48,995 nt of DNA from Oscillospiraceae bacterium (GTDB taxonomy: Bacteria; Bacillota; Clostridia; Oscillospirales; Ruminococcaceae): contig WRLK01000021.1 of assembly GCA_009777635.1 (NCBI GenBank), positions 1 to 48,995 of the forward strand, given 5' to 3'. A program made the position numbers and the translations under genes. The notes under the pieces were generated by a model, which was not told the DNA's origin, did no database searches, and worked only from the letters and a program-made list of their open reading frames with translations. The first letter of the stretch is position 1; every line of letters begins with the position of its first letter. Shown here one piece after another: positions 32,571 to 41,180 of the stretch.

Positions 32571-33545
32571 TTAAAATATCCCCTGTTTCAGCCGCTGCTC
32601 AAGCTCGCCTAAGTCGTAAGACGACTCCTTTGCTTTGGCTGCGGCTTTTTGCTTGTCCCTCGGTTTTTTCTTGTCGCCCAGCGCTTTTTCCGGCGTTTTG
32701 ATATTCTCCTCATGCCAGCTTGATAAAATCTTGTTGATATACGAAAACGAGAGCTTGTGGATCGCGTCGACGGTGCGTTCGAACGCGAGTACAATCATCG
32801 GCACGTCAAAGCCGTAATCGTTAATCCATGTGCTTATATAATTTTTTTCTTTTGATGAAAGGTTTCGGTCAAATATTCCAAACGCAGATTTGATGCGGCT
32901 TTCATTGCCGGCCGCCTGCTTCAGCCGCTGGATTTCGGCCTCGGCCTGCTCGTGGGTCTCGATTTCCTTTTCGTACCAAGACGACGCGACCTTCTCGATA
33001 TACGGCATGCCCGTCTTGCCTATACCGGCGCAATATTGCAGCACCATCAGGATAATATCGGGCTTCATGCCATAATAGCTGTAAAGCGCGGTGATGGTTT
33101 CCGTCGCGACGAAATTGAGGGTCTTTCCCAAAACGGCCTGGGATTCCTGCAAAAGCCAGCCGATGTTTTCATCCCCCGCCGAAAGCTCGCCGATTTCGCC
33201 TCGCGCCAGCTTCCTGCGCTCCTTAGACAGCGTCGTAATCTTGCGCTCACTTGAAGGCACAGGCTGCTCCTGCGTGTTTTCCTGTACATATGTTAACGCC
33301 GGAGGGCAAGCCTCGCCGCTGAGGATACCGGCGCTTATGAGCGCGTCAAGCGCTTCCCCGACAATTGTTTCGGGCTTGCCGACCATCGCCGAAATCGCCG
33401 GAGCCTCAAGGGCCCCGTCGTATCTTAGCAATACTAAAAGCACGCGCAAAGGCACGTCGCCAAGCATTTTAAGATGTGTGTCCACAATTTCGTTCGGCAC
33501 CGCAAACACCGCGCGCCACATGCCTTTTTCTACCGTATACGCCAA
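32571..33545 (-). CDS. DnaD-domain replication protein
   Basis: A 324-residue protein with an N-terminal winged-helix region (about 1-90), then two DnaD/DnaB_2-type repeats: ENIGWLLQESQAVLGKTLNF with YIEKVASSWYEK, and ISTWINDYGFDVPMIVLAFE with YINKILSSWHEE. Such proteins remodel DNA and recruit the helicase loader in primosome assembly. Co-transcribed with the DnaC-like gene that starts immediately after it. Confidence 0.9.
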   Translation of the reverse strand: MAYTVEKGMWRAVFAVPNEIVDTHLKMLGDVPLRVLLVLLRYDGALEAPAISAMVGKPETIVGEALDALISAGILSGEACPPALTYVQENTQEQPVPSSERKITTLSKERRKLARGEIGELSAGDENIGWLLQESQAVLGKTLNFVATETITALYSYYGMKPDIILMVLQYCAGIGKTGMPYIEKVASSWYEKEIETHEQAEAEIQRLKQAAGNESRIKSAFGIFDRNLSSKEKNYISTWINDYGFDVPMIVLAFERTVDAIHKLSFSYINKILSSWHEENIKTPEKALGDKKKPRDKQKAAAKAKESSYDLGELEQRLKQGIF

Positions 33546-33726
33546 AATTATCCGCCCGCTTTTTTAAGTTATGGTAACCATTATAATACCATAAAGCACA
33601 GCCCCTTTGCAAACAATTGCCGAATTGTGTTCAGTGTGTTAATTTTATGCCGTTTTTATTGAAAACAATACGGGAATGTGGTATCATATGCGTTAGATAT
33701 TTGTATCTTTGCGAGGTGAGCATGGC

Positions 33727-35154
33727 TTGAAAAAATTTATAGCGCTTTTGATTGTATTTATCATGGCTGTAAATCTGACGGCGGCCGCCAGATCATCTGG
33801 GTTTTACGGTCCGGGAGAAATCACGGTCGAAGCCCAAAACGGATATTTTTTTGACTACGATAACGCGATTCTTGTCGATAACCACCGGACAATCATAGAA
33901 TTCAACTACGACGAATTTTACGCGGGCAGCGTGCTTTACTTGCCGATTATGGTTCATGTGAACCAGACCGGCGTCGCGGCGCTTGTAACCGAGAACATGT
34001 GGCGGACCGATAACGTCGGCGTAAGCTCAAAGGTTTTGCGCGGCCGCGAGTTCGTGGAGGAAATCGAGGTGGTCGACGGAAGGCGGGAGAGGATTAACGG
34101 GCTTCCCGCCACAAGGTTTGTAAAGATACCGCTTGTCGGGCATTACGAAAGCTTCGGCATGGATGAAATCCTCATGGAGTTCGTGCTGTCGGTGCACGGC
34201 GTGGGGGAGCTTGCCTCGCGCATAAACTTCACGGGCTTCATCAGGAACCGCAGCGTGCTTGTGAACCGGTCCTCGGCTTTTCCGGTAGGATATCCCACGG
34301 CGGTGCAGGTGTCGCCCATATTCAACGGCGAGGTCACCTTTGATTTTGGCGAGAACATCCGGTACACAAACAGGGTAAGCGCAAGGGACCGGTACATTTT
34401 CAGCCTTTCGCGCGTGCCCGACCCCGACATCGTCAAGATGAACACCGAAAGAAATACATACATGGAGTTTTACAATTTCAGGGGGACGCTTGATACATTC
34501 CGCACATGGGGCGACCTTGAGATACCTGTTCCGCGCGATAAGCTTTCGCGCGGGCGCAACCAGCCGGAAGAGCTTTACGTTTACAGGATTACGGGAGAAT
34601 CCTTAGAATCGATGGGGCCCGACGAGGTGTCGTTTCATTCAAGGACAAACAAGCTTACAATCAGCACAAATACGCTTGAAAATTATGTTGTCTCAAACGT
34701 CGCGCTGTTTAGGGATTTTGAAAACGAGGACAATATCGACATTTTAAGGACCGGCTACGCGCAGACGCCGGAGGACGAATACGCGGAGGAAGAATTTGAA
34801 GATATTCCCGACGAAGAGTTTGACGACGGTTTCGTACCGCCGCCGCCAGGAGGCCCGGTGGGGGATTTGTTCCTATCGAGCTCCGCGGCGGCGCAGGCTG
34901 CCTTAGACGGCCTTGACGGCGATGAGGGCGAGGATAAAGACGAAGATAAAAGCGGCGGCGATGTGACCGTAGAAAGCGAATTTTTCGGGAACCGCTTCGA
35001 CAGCACGCCGATTTCGGCTGCAAACGAAGGCTCCGCCGTAAACCCCTCGACGTCGGATAACCGGCATATTCCCTTTGCGGTTTTACTGATGCTTGTTTCC
35101 TGCGCGGTGATTATACTGTCACGGCTTAAAGGTTGTGTATCAAATGGCCGGTGA
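33727..35154 (+). CDS. Exported, C-terminally membrane-anchored protein of unknown function
   Basis: A 475-residue protein with an N-terminal signal (KKFIALLIVFIMAVNLTAAA), a long beta-rich ectodomain (about 25-345), a very acidic linker (EDEYAEEEFEDIPDEEFDDG), and a C-terminal membrane helix (FAVLLMLVSCAVIILS) with a basic end. The start is TTG, placed 7 bases after GAGGTGAG; an upstream TTG at 33709 overlaps that site. Its stop overlaps the downstream response-regulator gene, so the two are probably linked in one signalling or surface process. Confidence 0.75.
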   Translation: MKKFIALLIVFIMAVNLTAAARSSGFYGPGEITVEAQNGYFFDYDNAILVDNHRTIIEFNYDEFYAGSVLYLPIMVHVNQTGVAALVTENMWRTDNVGVSSKVLRGREFVEEIEVVDGRRERINGLPATRFVKIPLVGHYESFGMDEILMEFVLSVHGVGELASRINFTGFIRNRSVLVNRSSAFPVGYPTAVQVSPIFNGEVTFDFGENIRYTNRVSARDRYIFSLSRVPDPDIVKMNTERNTYMEFYNFRGTLDTFRTWGDLEIPVPRDKLSRGRNQPEELYVYRITGESLESMGPDEVSFHSRTNKLTISTNTLENYVVSNVALFRDFENEDNIDILRTGYAQTPEDEYAEEEFEDIPDEEFDDGFVPPPPGGPVGDLFLSSSAAAQAALDGLDGDEGEDKDEDKSGGDVTVESEFFGNRFDSTPISAANEGSAVNPSTSDNRHIPFAVLLMLVSCAVIILSRLKGCVSNGR

Positions 35155-36049
35155 AAACATAAAAAGCTTCGATCTTGCGGCCCTGATGAGAAGAGGCGAT
35201 ATTCAGGTCTTGAAAATCGCAAGGAACCATCCGCGGATGACGGCCGAGGAATACCTTATACTGTTGTCAAGGTTTGTCGGCCTTGCGCCCGCAGTCGAGG
35301 CCTCGATACTCAGGATCGCCGAGTTTAGCGACAGCGCCGATGATTTAAAGATATTGACGGACTGCAAATTCCTGATGATGAGCGTCGGTCACAGCGCGGT
35401 TTTAGCGGACTTAAACACGCTTATAGATACGGTGCGGCAGGGCAACAGGAGGCTTGCATCCATTTTTGCGCAAAATTTTTTCGATGCGTTTCGAGGCGTG
35501 TACAAGCGGACAATCGCTTCGATAAACGGCTCCATTGCGGATTTTGGGGAATATCTCAGGGGTGAACATGAACGCGGGGAAGACGCCGCGGCAGGCTCAG
35601 AAACAGCGGAAGCGCGGCTCCAAACGTTAACGGACGTCTTACGGATTGCGACAAAAAACGAAGCGCGGCGCAAACGGCGCGTGCTTTCCATCGACGATTC
35701 GCTTGTCATGATCAAAACCGTTACCGCAGCGCTGGACGGCGAATACACGGTGAAGGGGCTTACGGACCCCACAAGGATTGAACATACGCTTCTCCGCTTT
35801 ATGCCGGATTTGTTTTTGCTCGACGTGATTATGCCAAATCTCAATGGGTTTGACCTGATTCCCATTATAAGAAAATTTCCGGAGCACGCAAATACGCCTA
35901 TCGTCATCCTGACCGGCAACGGCTCCGAGGAGTGCCTTGCAACCGCGGTTTCGCTCGGTGTAAACGATTTTATGGTAAAGCCGATTACCCCTAAGATTTT
36001 GCGTGAGAAGATAGCAAAGCATATGGCAAACAGGCAGATTATTTTGTGA
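35144..36049 (+). CDS. Response regulator receiver-domain protein
   Basis: A 301-residue protein: an N-terminal helical region of about 175 residues of unknown type, then a C-terminal receiver domain with SIDDS (acidic pocket), FLLDVIMPNLNGF (phosphorylated Asp), ILTGNG and FMVKPITP (conserved Lys). There is no DNA-binding output. The ATG at 35144 lies inside the end of the preceding exported-protein gene, which implies coupling. No histidine kinase lies in the window. Confidence 0.85.
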   Translation: MAGENIKSFDLAALMRRGDIQVLKIARNHPRMTAEEYLILLSRFVGLAPAVEASILRIAEFSDSADDLKILTDCKFLMMSVGHSAVLADLNTLIDTVRQGNRRLASIFAQNFFDAFRGVYKRTIASINGSIADFGEYLRGEHERGEDAAAGSETAEARLQTLTDVLRIATKNEARRKRRVLSIDDSLVMIKTVTAALDGEYTVKGLTDPTRIEHTLLRFMPDLFLLDVIMPNLNGFDLIPIIRKFPEHANTPIVILTGNGSEECLATAVSLGVNDFMVKPITPKILREKIAKHMANRQIIL

Positions 36050-36108
36050 TTTTAAAGGGCAATAAGGCGGTGCTGAAAACAAAAACTATCATCCATTCAC
36101 TTTAAAAT

Positions 36109-36140
36109 CCCGGTGGCTTTTTCGCAAAAGCCACCGGGTT
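36109..36140. terminator. Hairpin between convergent genes
   Basis: CCCGGTGGCTTTT and AAAAGCCACCGGG form a 13-bp stem between the response-regulator and CAP-protein genes; likely bidirectional. Confidence 0.8.
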
Positions 36141-36163
36141 ATGCTTTAGAACCTTTTTCGTTA

Positions 36164-37126
36164 TCATGCAGTCCGGCCTGTCGCAGCCATCGCCGCGGGA
36201 GGCACGCCGTAGCTTTTCATCGCACGGTCAAGATTCCTGCGCAGCCTGTCAAGCCGGATTTGTGTTTCTCTGACGGCTTCCCTGCCGGTCTTTTCCTCCG
36301 CGTCCTTTCGAGGGTAAACGGAAAGCCTGCTTACATCCGTTTTGATAATCAATTCGTCCAAAGCTTTAAGCGACGCCCTTATCTGCGCTTCACCCGCCGG
36401 TTTTTTGCCGTTCGCAAGCTCTCTGTTCAGCCGGATAAGCTGGTTGTTTATATTCGTGATGCGCGTATCGTAAAGGATTTTCTCCTTTTGCTCCTCCGCC
36501 ATATTTTTCACATTGGATTGCAGTCTTGCAAGTTCAAAGGGTTTTGCCTCCGGGGCGGCCGCCGGAGCCGGGCTCTCGCCGGGCTTTCCCGCGTGGAACA
36601 GCTGGACCCAGAACACCATCTGGTCCGTTTCAACGCACGCGACGGCCATGCTCGTAAAGATTTCGTCAAGGATCGATTCCCTGTGGGACGGGCTGCTCAT
36701 CCAACCGTTCATCACGCCTTGAGCCGATGTGTCTCCGCCCGCTAGGTTTTCGGCGTTCGCATGCATGCTGACCGTTCTCCAGCGGGAACCGTCTGGCCTT
36801 GTGTGGCTTTTTGATATATATTGCTCAAGGGCGCGCTGTATCGCGGGCTCAACCAGCTCGGCATCCCATTCAAGGGTTTCTTTGCCGTCGCGTATGCGCT
36901 CTCTGTTCACAAGGCGGAAAACCTCCCTTGCCTCGTCGGGGAACGAATATCCCAAGACGGTCACGCTTCCTGTCCGCGTCTTGACGCTCGTTGAAACTCG
37001 CTGAGAGCGGCCGCTCACTGACGGGGAAAAATCAAGTGTGCTGGGCCTCATATCCAGCGCAAAGGCGGTAACTGCAGTGCTGAACACGAAAACAGTCGCC
37101 ATCAGGACAGAAAATGCTTTCTTCAT
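36164..37126 (-). CDS. Secreted CAP/SCP-domain protein
   Basis: A 320-residue exported protein with a signal peptide ending near TAFA (residue 23). The CAP domain (about 65-180) shows EVFRLVNRERIRDGKETLEW, the His in SHTRPDGSRW, NAENLAGG, NGWMSSPSHRESIL and FWVQLF, the conserved SCP/YkwD pattern found in spore-coat and cell-surface proteins. A C-terminal helical region (about 195-310) is extra. AGGGCTGTTT lies ahead of the ATG, a weak ribosome-binding site. Function in bacteria is unproven. Confidence 0.88.
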   Translation of the reverse strand: MKKAFSVLMATVFVFSTAVTAFALDMRPSTLDFSPSVSGRSQRVSTSVKTRTGSVTVLGYSFPDEAREVFRLVNRERIRDGKETLEWDAELVEPAIQRALEQYISKSHTRPDGSRWRTVSMHANAENLAGGDTSAQGVMNGWMSSPSHRESILDEIFTSMAVACVETDQMVFWVQLFHAGKPGESPAPAAAPEAKPFELARLQSNVKNMAEEQKEKILYDTRITNINNQLIRLNRELANGKKPAGEAQIRASLKALDELIIKTDVSRLSVYPRKDAEEKTGREAVRETQIRLDRLRRNLDRAMKSYGVPPAAMAATGRTA

Positions 37127-37192
37127 TTAAACAGCCCTCCCAAAAACTATAGAGATATCATAACACAGTTTTTTATTTTAAATGTAAACTTT

Positions 37193-37792
37193 TTATATAT
37201 TTCCGCGGACGCGAAGGGGGATGCCCATGTCCGCCGCAAGCTTTTCGCATTCTGTCAGCTCTTCTTTAGACAAAACGTTCACGACCGTGAACGTAACGCG
37301 CGGCACCGATTCTTTTACTGATTTTGCAAACCTTATCATAGCGTCGTATGCCACCTCGCCGAAAACAGGGTTCGTCACTTCGCTGTACCGCTGCCGGTTC
37401 GGCGCGTTTAAGCTGATGGAAACGGCGTCGACAAGCCCTTTTAAAAGGGGCGCCGTCTGTTTTCCGCGGCTTAGGTCAGAAAGCCCGTTCGTGTTTAGGC
37501 GCACGGGAATTTGCGGGTAGTTCTCCTTTAAAAACCTTGAGACCGAAAGCAGCACGTCAAGGCTTTCGGTGGGCTCGCCGTATCCGCAAAAGACAACCTC
37601 GTCGTACTTTAAAGGCCCGCGTTTTTTGATGTCCGCGATGACCTCGTCGGCGGACGGGTCATGGTCGAGCCACAAATTGTCGCCGTCGCCTATGCCGTCG
37701 CTTAAATTCCTAACGCAAAAAACACAGGCGCAGTTACATTTGTTTGTTATGTTAAGGTAAAGACTGTTTGCAATCGTATATGAAATAGTCAT
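37193..37792 (-). CDS. Radical SAM protein (TatD-associated type)
   Basis: A 199-residue short radical SAM enzyme. The CxxxCxxC cluster motif is Cys19, Cys23, Cys26 (NKCNCACVFC), followed by VVFCGYGEPTE and RLNTNGL, SAM-binding and glycine-rich strands. The length and the YLNITNKC opening recall the family named for linkage to TatD. Its ATG overlaps the ECF S-component stop by 4 bases, so the two are translationally coupled. The reaction is unknown; vitamin or cofactor metabolism is suggested by context. Confidence 0.85.
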   Translation of the reverse strand: MTISYTIANSLYLNITNKCNCACVFCVRNLSDGIGDGDNLWLDHDPSADEVIADIKKRGPLKYDEVVFCGYGEPTESLDVLLSVSRFLKENYPQIPVRLNTNGLSDLSRGKQTAPLLKGLVDAVSISLNAPNRQRYSEVTNPVFGEVAYDAMIRFAKSVKESVPRVTFTVVNVLSKEELTECEKLAADMGIPLRVRGNI

Positions 37793-38304
37793 TGTGTTTT
37801 CCCCGCAAGCATCAGCCTGATCCCGGTTTTATCGAGCGCCGCCGCAAGGACTAAAAAGCAAACCGCGCTCGCCGACGACTGCAAAAGTGAAAACGGAAGC
37901 TCGGCTATCGCTATGGCGATGCTTCCCGTTATAACTGCAGCCGCTGCGCCGTAGCCTGCCGCCGTGATGGCGGCGGCAACCAGGAGCGCCGCGACATTGC
38001 GCTTTTGGATCAGCCTTCCGCTGTTTGTAAAGGCTAAGCAGCAAAGCGGCTTGATGATAACCGTCGGCAAAATCCAGACGGCCGCCCCGGGCGTGAATAA
38101 GTCCGAGAGCCCCGCTCCGATTGCCGCCGCCCAGTATGAGAGCGGTATCGGAAGCAGGCATGCCGCGAGATAGATAAACGCGTCTCCCACATGGATATAC
38201 CCGCCGGCAGCCCCGATCGGAACATGAATTACACGCGTCACGATAAAAATAAGCGACGCGAACACGCCTGCGAATGTAAGCTGCCTTGTTTTGATACCAA
38301 TCAT
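37789..38304 (-). CDS. ECF transporter S component (substrate-binding membrane subunit)
   Basis: A 171-residue membrane protein with about six helices. TFAGVFASLIFIVTRVIHVP, GGYIHVGDAFIYLAACLL and AAIGAGLSDLF are typical of ECF S components that capture vitamins and use a shared EcfAAT energiser. No energising module is nearby (group II type). The pyridoxine-kinase-like gene 5 bases upstream suggests a B6 or thiamine-precursor substrate; this is inference. AAAGGGG precedes the ATG. Confidence 0.85.
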   Translation of the reverse strand: MIGIKTRQLTFAGVFASLIFIVTRVIHVPIGAAGGYIHVGDAFIYLAACLLPIPLSYWAAAIGAGLSDLFTPGAAVWILPTVIIKPLCCLAFTNSGRLIQKRNVAALLVAAAITAAGYGAAAAVITGSIAIAIAELPFSLLQSSASAVCFLVLAAALDKTGIRLMLAGKTQ

Positions 38305-38309
38305 GATTT

Positions 38310-39131
38310 TTATACCCCTTTACAAAGCTTTACAAGATTTCGCTCGTAGCCGATTCCAAGCCTTGCGTCGGCGTCCGGCGGCATGGCTTCGATGCAGTCC
38401 GCGACGAAATCCCCCGCCCTTAAGACGGCGGTTTTTATGTCCGCGCCGTTTGCAATCTCCCCGCATAGCACCGACGCAAACAGATCGCCCGTTCCGTTAT
38501 ATGAAACGCCGCTGTTCCGGCACGGGATTTCAGCTACGGCTTTGTTCTTTACGTCTATCAGCAGGTTGCAGTGCTTTCCGCCTGAAACGGCGCTTGTCAC
38601 TACGATATATCTAAGGCGCGGAGCGTCGATTTCCATCGCGAGCGACAGCAGCCCGCTATGGTTTTCCACCGGCTTTTCCCATAGCGGAAAGCCGCAAAGC
38701 AGATTGAACTCCGTGAGGTTAGGCACAAGGATGTGCGCGGTTTTGACAAGCTTTCGCATGCTTTGCACATACTGCGCGCCGAAACAATCGTAAAGCGCGC
38801 CGTTGTCTCCCATAACAGGGTCGACGACGACAAGCGCGCCGCTGTGTTCTTTTATAAATCCCGAAAGGATTTCGGGCTGTCTGCCGCATCCTAAAAAACC
38901 GGTATAAATCATATCGGGTGTAAAATGCAGGCCTTTCCAGCCGTTTATGTAATCCGGCATGTGGTCCGTAAGGCTGAGAAAGCTGTAGCCCGGGATTCCG
39001 GTCTGGTGCGAGAGCACCGCCGTCGGCAGGGGGTAGCATGTGTGCCCCATAGCGGGAAGCACCGCGAGCGACGTCGCAAGCGAGCACCGCCCCACGCCTG
39101 AAATATCGTGAGCCGCGACAATAACGGGCAT
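38310..39131 (-). CDS. Pyridoxine-kinase-like ribokinase-family protein, ECF-linked paralogue
   Basis: A 273-residue paralogue of the kinase at 28288: VAAHDISGVGRCSLATS, DMIYTGFLGCG, VVDPVMGDNGALYD and YNGTGDLFASVL with the catalytic Asp. I chose the ATG at 39131, which follows GAGGAGG by 8 bases, rather than 39158. The tight operon with an ECF S component and a radical SAM protein argues that it phosphorylates the imported vitamer, trapping it in the cell. The exact substrate (pyridoxal, pyridoxine or a pyrimidine such as HMP) is unknown. Confidence 0.85.
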   Translation of the reverse strand: MPVIVAAHDISGVGRCSLATSLAVLPAMGHTCYPLPTAVLSHQTGIPGYSFLSLTDHMPDYINGWKGLHFTPDMIYTGFLGCGRQPEILSGFIKEHSGALVVVDPVMGDNGALYDCFGAQYVQSMRKLVKTAHILVPNLTEFNLLCGFPLWEKPVENHSGLLSLAMEIDAPRLRYIVVTSAVSGGKHCNLLIDVKNKAVAEIPCRNSGVSYNGTGDLFASVLCGEIANGADIKTAVLRAGDFVADCIEAMPPDADARLGIGYERNLVKLCKGV

Positions 39132-39434
39132 TCTGATCGCCTCCTCGGTATCTATCACTATAGTATATACCCACGACGCTTCAAATGAAAGCGGAGGTTG
39201 CGCGGATTAAGACGCCGTCAGTTTATATAAAACGCCGGAAAAACAAACGCATAACAACGTAACGTTAAGATAAATTTAACATAAAAATTAAAAGGAATTT
39301 ATTACGTTTTAAATTGGAATTATAAAACATGCACAGGCAAGTCTTGCATCAACGCGCGCCGTTTGTGGGATTTGTAAAAATCTAAAAATTTGTAGGCACA
39401 GTTTCTCGTGCCCACAGCCCCTAAGAACCTGTGT
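39132..39434. other. Intergenic region downstream of the hydrogenase operon
   Basis: About 300 AT-rich bases between the kinase start and the hndD stop. It contains the hydrogenase terminator (39375-39412) and presumably the kinase-operon promoter, which I could not define. No gene seen. Confidence 0.45.
39375..39412 (-). terminator. Terminator of the hnd operon
   Basis: On the minus strand GGCAC and GTGCC pair around GAGAAACT and are followed by TACAAATTTTTAGATTTTT. Confidence 0.6.
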
Positions 39435-41171
39435 TCAGTATCCGGTGCGCTTTGTAAACTTCGTGTGCAGCAATTCATGGGCTTTGTGGCTTCCGGGCTT
39501 CTCAAGCATCTCGTCGTACAGCCTTTTGACCTCTAAGTTTTCGTGCGCACAGCGCCGGGGATTTTTTCTGTCGCACTCATACAGCGTTTCGCCGCGGCGG
39601 CGAACGACGCTCAAATCGTTGCGGTAATATGGCTGGCCTCCGCCGCCGACGCATCCGCCTGGACACGCCATAATCTCAATTGCGTGGTAAAGCGCCTTGC
39701 CGTCGCGGATATCCTCGAGCAGGCGGCGGGCGTTGTGAAGCCCGTGAGCCGCCGCGATTTTAATATCGCGGCCCGCAATGTTTACGCTAGCCTCCCGGAT
39801 TCCGCGAATCCCGCGAAGCTCGTGAAACTCCACGTCCTGTAAAGGCTCTCCCGTGAGCAAAAAGCCTGCCGTGCGAAGCACCGCCTCAATTACGCCGCCA
39901 CTCACGCCGAAAATAACCGCGGCGCCGGACGACTCACCCATGACGCCGTCAAACGCCTCGTCGGGCAAAGACTGAAAGCCGATCCCCGACTCGCGGATCA
40001 TCCTTGCAAGCTCCCTTGTCGATATAACGCAATCTACATACCCGCGGTCTTCGCCGTACATAAGCTCCGGCCGCGCCGCCTCGTATTTTTTCGCAAGACA
40101 CGGCATGACGGAGACAACCGTGATTTTCTGCCGGTCGATCCCAAGCTTTTCGGCAAGATATGTTTTCGCCACCGCGCCGAACATTTCGTGCGGTGATTTG
40201 CAGCTTGACGGTATGTCAAGAAGCTCCGGGAACTGGTGCTCGATAAACTTGACCCAAGCGGGACAGCAGCTTGTCAAAATCGGAAGCTTACCTCCGTTTT
40301 GCAGGCGTTCGATAAATTCGGCCGCTTCCTCCATAACGGTGAGGTCGGCGGCAAAGTTCGTATCGAATACCCTGTCGAACCCCATGCGCCTAAGCGCCGC
40401 TACCATTTTACCTGTCACATCGTCGCCGATCTTGTATCCAAGCTCCTCGCCGAGCGCCGCGCGGACGGCGGGCGCCGTCTGCACGACGGTGAAGCGGTCC
40501 TTGTCGTAAAGCGCCGTCCAGACCTCCGCCGTGTTGTCGGCTTGTGTCAGCGCGCCCGTCGGGCAGACGCTGACGCATTGGCCGCAAAACGTACAGCATG
40601 TGTCGATGATCGGTAAATCAAACGCCGGGCCGATTGTAGTGGAAAACCCGCGATGGATCGCCGAATACACCCCGACCGTCTGGAAGTCGTTGCACATGGT
40701 TTCACAGCGGCGGCACAGCACGCATTTTTCGGGGTCGCGGATCAGCGAAAAGCTTGACGTATCTTTTTTAAACTTCATCCGCTCGCCGTTATATTTAACC
40801 TCGCGGATACCGAGTTCGCAGGCTAAGGACTGAAGCTCGCAGTTTTGGTTTCGCTCGCAGACAAGGCAGTCCTTCGGGTGGTTTGACAAAAACAGTTCCA
40901 CCATCGTTCGGCGGGATTTTACGGCCCTTGGAGTGTTGGTCCGCACAACCATTCCGTCTGTTATCACAGTGGAGCACGCAGGTAAAAGGTTATGACGGCC
41001 TTCGACGTCTACCATGCATACGCGGCATGTGCCGGTCCTGTTCACAACGCCGACCTCGGGCATTTCAAAGTGGCACAGCGTCGGGATATAAACGCCCAAA
41101 ATCCTTGCCGCGTCAAGGATCGTAGCGCCGTTCTCCACAGTGATTTCGCTGTTGTTTATCGTTAGCTTCAT
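39435..41171 (-). CDS. hndD: [FeFe] hydrogenase catalytic subunit, NADH/ferredoxin-linked (HndD)
   Basis: A 578-residue hydrogenase that interconverts protons and H2. N-terminal [2Fe-2S] domain (GTCRVCMVDVEG), a His/Cys [4Fe-4S] segment (HPKDCLVCERNQNC), two ferredoxin clusters (CVLCRRCETMC, CTFCGQCVSVCP) and the H-cluster motifs L1 TSCCPAW, L2 MPCLAKKYE and L3 MACPGGCVGGGGQP. A short Cys-containing tail follows. With HndABC it forms an electron-bifurcating or NAD(P)-reducing complex coupling NADH and ferredoxin oxidation to H2. Maturases HydEFG are not in the window. Confidence 0.95.
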   Translation of the reverse strand: MKLTINNSEITVENGATILDAARILGVYIPTLCHFEMPEVGVVNRTGTCRVCMVDVEGRHNLLPACSTVITDGMVVRTNTPRAVKSRRTMVELFLSNHPKDCLVCERNQNCELQSLACELGIREVKYNGERMKFKKDTSSFSLIRDPEKCVLCRRCETMCNDFQTVGVYSAIHRGFSTTIGPAFDLPIIDTCCTFCGQCVSVCPTGALTQADNTAEVWTALYDKDRFTVVQTAPAVRAALGEELGYKIGDDVTGKMVAALRRMGFDRVFDTNFAADLTVMEEAAEFIERLQNGGKLPILTSCCPAWVKFIEHQFPELLDIPSSCKSPHEMFGAVAKTYLAEKLGIDRQKITVVSVMPCLAKKYEAARPELMYGEDRGYVDCVISTRELARMIRESGIGFQSLPDEAFDGVMGESSGAAVIFGVSGGVIEAVLRTAGFLLTGEPLQDVEFHELRGIRGIREASVNIAGRDIKIAAAHGLHNARRLLEDIRDGKALYHAIEIMACPGGCVGGGGQPYYRNDLSVVRRRGETLYECDRKNPRRCAHENLEVKRLYDEMLEKPGSHKAHELLHTKFTKRTGY

Positions 41172-41180
41172 GGTATTGCA

